In this document: piece by piece, positions 57,903 through 64,000 of the stretch
How the letters are laid out: the number at the start of each line of letters is the position of its first letter
Numbering within the stretch: position 1 is the stretch's first letter
Origin: CAVSUB01 sp963816725
GTDB lineage: Bacteria > Acidobacteriota > Vicinamibacteria > Vicinamibacterales > 2-12-FULL-66-21
Direction: 5' to 3'
Length of the DNA: 64,000 nt
Assembly (NCBI GenBank): GCA_963816725.1
Contig: CAWFMC010000013.1
Location: 248,001 to 312,000 of the forward strand
Program-made: the position numbers and the translations under genes
The notes under the pieces: model-generated
What the model saw: only the letters and a program-made list of their open reading frames with translations
What the model was told of the DNA's origin: nothing
The model's database searches: none

Positions 57903-60900
57903 TCGAGATCGTCGGTAGGGCCGGCGCCGACGCGGAACTGAACGTCACGTCGGCCAGGACCGGCGTCGCCGTGCTGTCGGTCGTGGTCAGCACCGCACGG
58001 TACTGCACGTACCGGGAGGTGGCCGACACCGCGGTGCCCGAGCCGCTCAACGGCGTGAAGGTCGTCCACGAGCCGTCGGGCGTCGCGGTGTTGCCGAAGC
58101 GGGCGCTCAGCGACAGCGACGTGTTCGCCGGCGTGGATGCCGTCCAGCTTACCGAGCGCCAGCTCGTCGATCCGCCGGCGTCGAGCACGCGTGAGGTGAA
58201 CGTCCCGGGCGAGGCGTACGGGCTCATCCGCATCCAGTCGACCACCAGTGCCGCGCCGCCGGTGTTGTAGTCGGAGGCAATCGGCCGCATGTTCGCGGTG
58301 ATCGCGACCGGATGCGAGGCGGCCACGGCGCCGTCGATGAGGAAGACCACGCCGGACGCCGTCCACTGGATCCGGTAGCGGTGCGGCTGATTGAGCCAGC
58401 TGCCCGCGATCGGCGTGTCGGTCACCGCCTGGCCATTGTTGGTGCGGGCGTAGAGCGCGCCGCCCGTGCCGGTCGAGAAGATGGCCCATGGGGCGGCATC
58501 GAGTGTGTCGGCGAGTCCGGCGTGCTGGAAGCCGTCGGCATCCGAACGTGGCGACGAACTCCAGGGTCGCACCAGGCCCGAAGAGCGCGGTGGTGTTGGC
58601 GCGGGCGCCGTCCACGCGGAGCGCCCCACCCGACACTGGCGTGGCACCGCCGGCGTTCCAGGCGAAGCTGGTCCAACCGCTCGGGAGGGCCGTGCCGGAG
58701 AACTCGGCCCCGACCGTCGGCGCGAGGCTGACTTCACCGTCCGCGGTGGTCGTCAGATAGATCCCGGCATCGCCGCTGCCGCCAGCGAAGTCGACCGAGG
58801 TCGCGTCGGTCACGGTGGTGACCGGCGGCGGCGCGACCGACGTGGTGAAGGTCGCGGGCGAGGCGGGCTGCGTGGTGCTGTTGCCGGCGGCGTCCGCGGA
58901 CGTCGCCTGGTAGAAGTACTGCGTCGCCTGGGTCAGGCCACTCAAGACGACCGAGTGCGAGGTGCGTGAGGCCGGACGACGTTGCGGACTGGTTCAACGC
59001 TGCGGCGCTGGTGCCGAAGTTCACCCGTGTCGTCGCGGGCTCGTTGGTGGTCCAGGTGATCGTCGCCGACGTCGAACCGGCAGCCGCGGTCAGCCCGCTG
59101 ATCGCCGGCGGCGTGGTGTCCACCGCGTACTGCACCTGGTAGCTGCCCGCGGCCGCCGTGACCGTGGCGTAGCTGACGCCCTTGACCGTTTGCAGGGTAT
59201 AGCCGACCGGAGCGCCGTTGCGGGTCACGCCGGTAATCGGACCGACCGCCGCCTGCGCCGGCACCAGCATCTGGAGTCCGTTGGCGCCGGCGCCCACGGA
59301 GACGGTGAACGACAGGGTCGTGCCGTTCCACGTCAGGTTGGCGAAGCTCGAGCCGTTACGGCCGTCGAGCCAGTCGAGCATCTGCTGCGCCGAGACGATC
59401 GGCACGCCGCGCGACTGCGCCGAAGCGACGATCGCTTCGGAACCCGGATGCACAGCGGTGTCGGTGTGCATGTTGGCCGTGAAGACGCCGTAGTAGCCCT
59501 CCGGCCCGAGCGCCCGATCGAGCAGCGTGTCGATGTGCAGCGGATAGCTCTGATCGGACTCGTCGGTCATCTGCGTCGTCGCCTGGTAGACGTCGATGAT
59601 CGTGCCGTCCGATCTTGGCGAAACGCATCGGCATGCCCGAGCCGGTGAACAGGCCGGGGACGTCATTCACCCAGGATCCGCGGCCAGTAGTAGTAGTTGG
59701 TGTCGAACCGGATGCCGTGCGCCAGCGCGACCTGCGGCTGAGTGTCGTAGTCGCTCCAGGCGATGCAGTGGGTGCGGTTGGTCCGCGGCGCGGGCAGGCC
59801 CGGGAAGCCGGCGGCGAACGCTGCGAGGTCGCCGTCGTAGTTGTCCGTCGAGCGACTGCGGCGTGTAGTCGGCGCAATTGGTCGTGACGTGCACGCCGAT
59901 CTCGAAGCCATTCGCGACGTAGGCGGCCGCCTGCGACGGGCGCGATCGGCGTACTCGGGTAGATGTACGACGTCGCCCGCACACACTCCCAGTCAGCTCA
60001 CCGAGCAGCCGGCCGGGCTGTTCGCGGTGTAGATGTCGAAGCGGCCGGCGGTGCCGTTGTTGCCGTGATCGTCGCCGGTCATCACCACGGCGGCCTTCAG
60101 GCCGCGCGGGAGATACCAGAAGTGCGGCAGCGGCTTGCGGTCGGCATTGACGAACTGGATCAGGTTGGCGAGCAGCCGCTGCTGTTCGTCGGCCTGCGGA
60201 ATGGCGACCTTCGAGCGATCGACCCAGTCCGCCTGCGCTGCCGCCGAAGAACAGGTCGTCAGAACGGATCGGCGCCATGCCGTCACGCTCCTGGCCCGAC
60301 CACGCGGGATTGCCCTGACGCGTGTAGACGACCGACCGCGCCAGGTCGTAGGTGAACGCCGCCGCCTGGCCGCCGCTCGCCCCGACCGCTGCGGACCGTG
60401 ACGGCGGGGTTGCTCGTCGCGGTGCTCGGCGTCGGAGTAGAGCGTCGCGATCGGTGCTCGCGCCGGAGACGTGTAGCGATCGGCCGTGCCGTGGAACTGC
60501 ATGGTCTGGCTGACGATGCCGGCGCCAGGCGCCGCGCCGGTGTTGACGAGCAGGTAGGCGTCGCTGAGTGTCGCCGCCGCGTCGGTCAGGCCGAGCAGCG
60601 ACGCCAGCTTCTTGTCTGGCCGCATGGCGATCAGGTTGCCGCCGGCGGTCACCCAGTCCGAGAACATCGTCACCTGCGCGGCCGTCAGCGGCATCTCGCC
60701 GAGAATCACCACGTCGTAGGCGCTCAGCACCGTGCTGCTGACACCACTGAGGTCGGATACCAGGAAGGCGTTCAGCCCTTCGTTGCGAAGGATTTCCGCG
60801 TAGTAGCGGCTGAACGGATTGGCCGCCGAGGCCACGACCAGGATCGGCCCGCCCGGGCCCTCGTTCGGCGGCGGCGGAGGCGGAGCGGTCGTCGTGAACG

Positions 60901-63638
60901 ACCAGACGACGTCGCTGGCGAGTGCGTTACCGGCCGTGTCCTTTACCCCGGTGCTGCCGCCGCGAACCGTGGCCGTGTAGGTCGCGGAGAAGCTCAGTGC
61001 CGCTGCTCGGCTGCAGCGTCGCCGTGCGACTGCCCGCGGCGTACGTCACCGTGGCGGGCACGACCGTGTTGGCGGAGTCGCGGAGCTGGAACGTCGAGCC
61101 GGTGACGGTCGCGGCGTCGACGTTCTCGCTGAAGGTCGCCGTCACGCTCGTGTTGACGGCGACCCCTGACGCTCCGGACGACGGTGTCACCGTGGCGACT
61201 TGCGGCGGAGTCGTGTCCGGCGGCAACCGACGTGACGAAGACCACATCGACCCAGTAGTTTTCGCTGTTGAACGTCTGGTTCGGAAAGGCTGTGGCCCCA
61301 TATCGGTAGACGCCGTTCGCCCCATCCTGGCCGTCCCGCAGCGCGTGCAGTGGCCCGTTGTCGACGCCCGTCGTCGCGAAGTAGCTGGTCGTCGCCAGCA
61401 TAGAAGCCCGAGTTCGTGTGATACGACACGACGTAGCTGGTGTTCGCGGTAATCGCCACCGGTGTCGGCAGGGCGGCCTCCTGCCAGCCGCTCGCCGTCA
61501 CGCTGTTGAAGGGCACCGTGGCGAGCAGCGTTCCGCCTGCCGTCCACAGGTTGCCGACGAACGGCCCGACGTTCTGGACGCTCTTGTAGAAGCGAATCGC
61601 GGAGATGTAGCCGTTCGAGTCGGCCCGGAAGCGCGTGCCGATTTCGACGCGCCTGGTTGTCGTTTTCGGCGGCGACCGCGGGCGTTTGCGCGGGCGCCCA
61701 GATCGAGCACGGGCACGTCACCGTTCCACTGCCGACCGTCACGGAACGTCCGGCGCTCGGCACTTCGAGGTTGCCGCTGTCGTCGACCGCGCGGCTGCGG
61801 AGCGTCACCGTCCGCCCGCCGCCGGTCTGCCACGAATAGGTCCATGTCGCACGTCCGATCGCCCGGTGCCAGGTGGCGCCGCCGTCGATCGAGACCTCCA
61901 CGCCGCCGACCGTTCCCCCGCCAGCGTCCGACGCTGTTCCCGAGACCGTGATCGTGGTGTTCGCCGGCACCGAGGCGTCCGCGGCGGGCGAGGTGATCGC
62001 CGACGTCGGCGCCGTGAGGTCGGTCGACGGGGCGGCCGTGGTCAGGCCGGCTGACAGCGTCAGCGGCTGGACGCCCATGTCGGCGAACAGGTTGACGGTC
62101 GCCTGCTGCATCGCGCGCGTCCAGCCGGGGCGGCCGCGCCGTCGTGGTTGGCGTCGAGGCCCCAGCGTCCACTGGACCGTGCCGGCGCCGAACACCAGCG
62201 CACCGCTCGCGTGGCGATACAGCGTCATCGCATGGTTCGCGATGCCGGCGCCGTAGGTCGAGCCGTAGTCCTGAAGGTAGAACCCGTTGACGTTCAGGGT
62301 CGTATCGGACAGGCGGATCAGACCGGCCGGCCGGAAGCCGTTGTCGCGGTCCTCATCCCATTCGTAGCCGAGCGTGCCCGTCGGCAGCGTCGCGGATCTG
62401 TCCGGTGCCGAGCCCGGCCACCGGGGTGTTGCGCCAGAATCGCATCTTGCCGTCAGCCGCGGGGACGGTGATCGCGTCGTTGCGGCCGCCATTGACCATG
62501 AAGATCGTGCCGGTCAGCGCGTTCTCCGGCCGGCCGCCGTCCGCCGGCGGACTGAACCGCGGGTCGCGCCAGGTGCCCGTCCACACGTCCGGACAGTGGG
62601 TCGATCTTGGCGTTGGCGTGCGTCTCCTTGTAGCAGACCAGCGTCCGATATGGCGGTCGCGCCGCCGGCGATGCTGTTCTCCCAGCGGGTCTTCCAGAAC
62701 ACCTCGTTGCCGCTGAAGAACGCCAGGTGCACGCCGGCGTTGCGCGCGGCTTCGACATTGGTCCGCTGGTCGCCGGACCAGTACTCGTCGTGGCCGACGG
62801 AAAGGAACACCTTGTGCTCGCGGATTTCGGCGCCGCGGCGGTCCGAGTCGACGCCGGTGGAGTAGCTGACGTTGTAGCCGTTGGCCTCGAGCCAGCGGAC
62901 CATCGGGTATTCGGCGTTGAACACCCAGTCCTCCGGCGTGTCCTGCCGCGTCGTGAACGGACGGTTGTAGCTGACCTTGTAGGCGCGGCCAGTCCGGCGA
63001 CCCCGGTATAGAGGCTGTTGCCGCCGTACCGGTTGTAGGCCTGCCACGTGGTGTCCGACGTCTGGAACAGCAGATCCGACTGCCCATCGTCGTCTCGCAC
63101 GACGAAGACGATGTGGCTGGCCCCGCCGTACCGGTGCGATTCACCTTCGCGAAGTAGATGCCGGACACGGCCGTGCTCGGCACGGCCCACGTCGCCGTGA
63201 CCGCCCAGTTCCCGCAGTCGACGAGGCCGGTCGCTGCGTCGGTCAGGCAATCGGGCTGATTCTGGGAATGTGGTGGCGGTTGACGGAATCGAGGCAACCT
63301 TACGCGCACCCATACCGCCGTAGTAGCCCATTCGGTAGATATCGAGTCGAGTAGGCAGACGTCGAATCGATCTTGAAGGAGACGGTCTGCCCCTGATCGA
63401 CGCTGATATCGGTGGCGAAGCCCTGGATGTTCGGGTCGCCGGCTCCGGAGATGTCCCACTCGGTCTCCGGGTTCCCGGCCAGCTGGTTCTCGCACACGAT
63501 CGGGTTGCCGGTGGGCGGATCGCACGGACCCAGCTCACGTGCCGGCAGGACGCCGTTCGAGCGGCCCGCGACGATCAGTGCGGCAACGATTACTGCGTAG
63601 GCGAGGGGCCGCACTCGTCGGCCGGAACGGACCTTCAT
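55910..63638 (-). CDS. giant secreted multidomain protein (about 2,570 aa), heavily frameshifted
   Basis: ATG 63638 with AAAGAGGT upstream; signal peptide LAYAVIVAALIVAGRS. Domain order from conserved pieces in changing frames: (1) an N,N-dimethylformamidase beta-like domain (GDPNIQGFATDISVDQGQTV, LDIYRMGYYGGMGARKVASI, FLSVGHDEYWSGDQRTNVEA, about 63,450-62,150). (2) An Ig-like module (TSAITSPAADASVPANTTIT). (3) A DUF4082 sandwich (YHTNSGFYAGDD). (4) Big_5-like (VTATFSENVDAATVTGSTFQ). (5) A ThuA/GATase-like fold (GGPILVVASAANPFSRYYAE). (6) A deacetylase-like domain (AAVVMTGDDHGNNGTAGRFD, GFEIGVHVTTNCADY). (7) Fibronectin-like (SATITWTTNEPATTRVNFGT). (8) A concanavalin-like domain. (9) Six Calx-beta repeats. 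More than 20 frame breaks are needed. Probably a surface or secreted adhesin/enzyme. Confidence 0.7.
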
Positions 63639-63686
63639 GGTTCTACCTCTTTGTTCGTGGCGATCGATCGGGACGGAATCGTCTGC

Positions 63687-63708
63687 GGCGCCGATAGGAT
63701 TCGGCGCC
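63687..63708. terminator. stem-loop between acyltransferase and giant gene
   Basis: GGCGCCGA (63687-63694), TAGGAT, TCGGCGCC (63701-63708): perfect 8-bp arms with a 6-nt loop. It lies about 135 bp after the stop of the acyltransferase gene and 50 bp before the giant gene (both minus). No T tract; terminator or leader structure. Confidence 0.4.
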
Positions 63709-63841
63709 CGTGCGGCAACGGAAGAGCCGGCCGGGACGGTCCGGCGCGGCCTGAGTCATGAACTTTCTGGTTGCTGGGCGAGTCGTGCGGCCGGACGGCG
63801 CGAGATGCGGCGTGAACGAGTTCAGCGCGGTGGCGGCAGTG

Positions 63842-64000
63842 TCAGCGCGGCTGGCGCGCGTCGCTCGCGGTCACTCCGCGCTGCGGTGGCGCGCCGTCCC
63901 GCCAGCGCAGGAACCGGGCCGGCACACCAGCGACGATGGCAAACGCCGGCACGTCCTGGGTGACCACGGCGCCGGCCCCGACGATGGCGCCGCGACCGAC
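63842..64000 (-). CDS. 3' end of a hexapeptide-repeat acyltransferase (partial)
   Basis: The last 52 residues of a left-handed beta-helix transferase, cut by the window edge. VGRGAIVGAGAVVTQDVPAF followed by AIVAGVPARFLRWRDG is the closing coil and C-terminal tail typical of the maltose/galactoside O-acetyltransferase or CatB-like group. A basic-polar tail ends at TGA 63842-63844. Such enzymes acetylate sugars in exopolysaccharide or LPS pathways. The acceptor and the N-terminal part cannot be seen. It is upstream of, and on the same strand as, the giant gene, with a gap of about 200 bp. Confidence 0.85.
   Translation of the reverse strand, partial: VGRGAIVGAGAVVTQDVPAFAIVAGVPARFLRWRDGAPPQRGVTASDARQPR

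Noticed and set aside
48053..63638. Secreted-gene island considered as a recently transferred mobile region
   Set aside because: No integrase, transposase, tRNA or flanking direct repeat is visible and base composition looks the same as the rest of the window.
63637..63963. Plus-strand open frame (108 aa) at the right edge
   Set aside because: Arg/Ala/Gly-rich without a domain; the minus strand there encodes the clear hexapeptide-transferase C-terminus.

Overview
High-GC bacterial DNA with no rRNA, tRNA, insertion sequence, phage gene or CRISPR array that I can recognise. The gene content points to Acidobacteriota, probably Vicinamibacteria. The markers are a PadR regulator coupled to an orphan MacB/FtsX permease (ADOP type), a VWFA-related protein of the acidobacterial type, a GMC oxidoreductase with a gluconate-dehydrogenase subunit-3 partner, an ECF sigma/kinase pair, NIPSNAP and lactonase proteins, a DUF1080 hydrolase and Asp-box beta-propeller proteins. 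This placement is inference from gene families, not from a marker gene.

Layout. 0-2.4 kb: membrane sugar-dehydrogenase pair (minus). 2.5-5.3 kb: large membrane Ser/Thr kinase. 5.4-10.6 kb: DUF2760-Hsp70-Hsp70 operon (minus). 10.8-14.5 kb: small exported protein, then PadR-ADOP. 14.8-18.6 kb: SDR (minus) beside a TRAP transporter with a fused DctQM (plus). 18.8-21.8 kb: small membrane protein, Ser/Thr kinase and ECF sigma (minus), then an AcpH-like gene (plus). 21.8-25.4 kb: lipoprotein, double TonB-domain protein, PhyH dioxygenase and SGNH esterase (minus). 25.5-33.3 kb: GH95 fucosidase, RluA, NIPSNAP, lactonase and an alpha/beta hydrolase (plus). 33.5-44.4 kb: DUF1080 hydrolase (minus), then a TPR protein, a lipoprotein, a coupled pair ending in a membrane spermidine-synthase-like protein, a Gfo/Idh/MocA oxidoreductase and a VWFA protein (plus). 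44.6-63.6 kb: five very long secreted proteins, all on minus: an Asp-box propeller, three tandem paralogues with 1, 5 and 2 Ig-like repeats, and a giant protein of about 2,570 residues with six Calx-beta repeats. The right edge holds the 3' end of a hexapeptide-repeat acyltransferase.

Two features stand out. First, most of the larger gaps between transcription units hold short-period (7-9 bp) repeats drawn from a few word families (GAACC/GTCGAACC, CCTGAAG, CCTGTAG, GGCAGAT, CCCGAGT, GCTGGAA). Several fold into long inverted repeats, and one 20-bp core occurs identically at three loci 14-16 kb apart. Second, no frameshift is seen before about 19 kb, but many occur after it, densest in the repeat-rich secreted genes at 44-63 kb. 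In each case the next frame resumes the conserved domain, so uncorrected indels are more likely than gene decay, although decay cannot be excluded from sequence alone.

Functionally the window suits a soil heterotroph: oxidation and hydrolysis of (3-keto)glycosides, fucoside and ester removal from polysaccharides, TRAP uptake of an organic acid, and a large secreted adhesive or degradative set.
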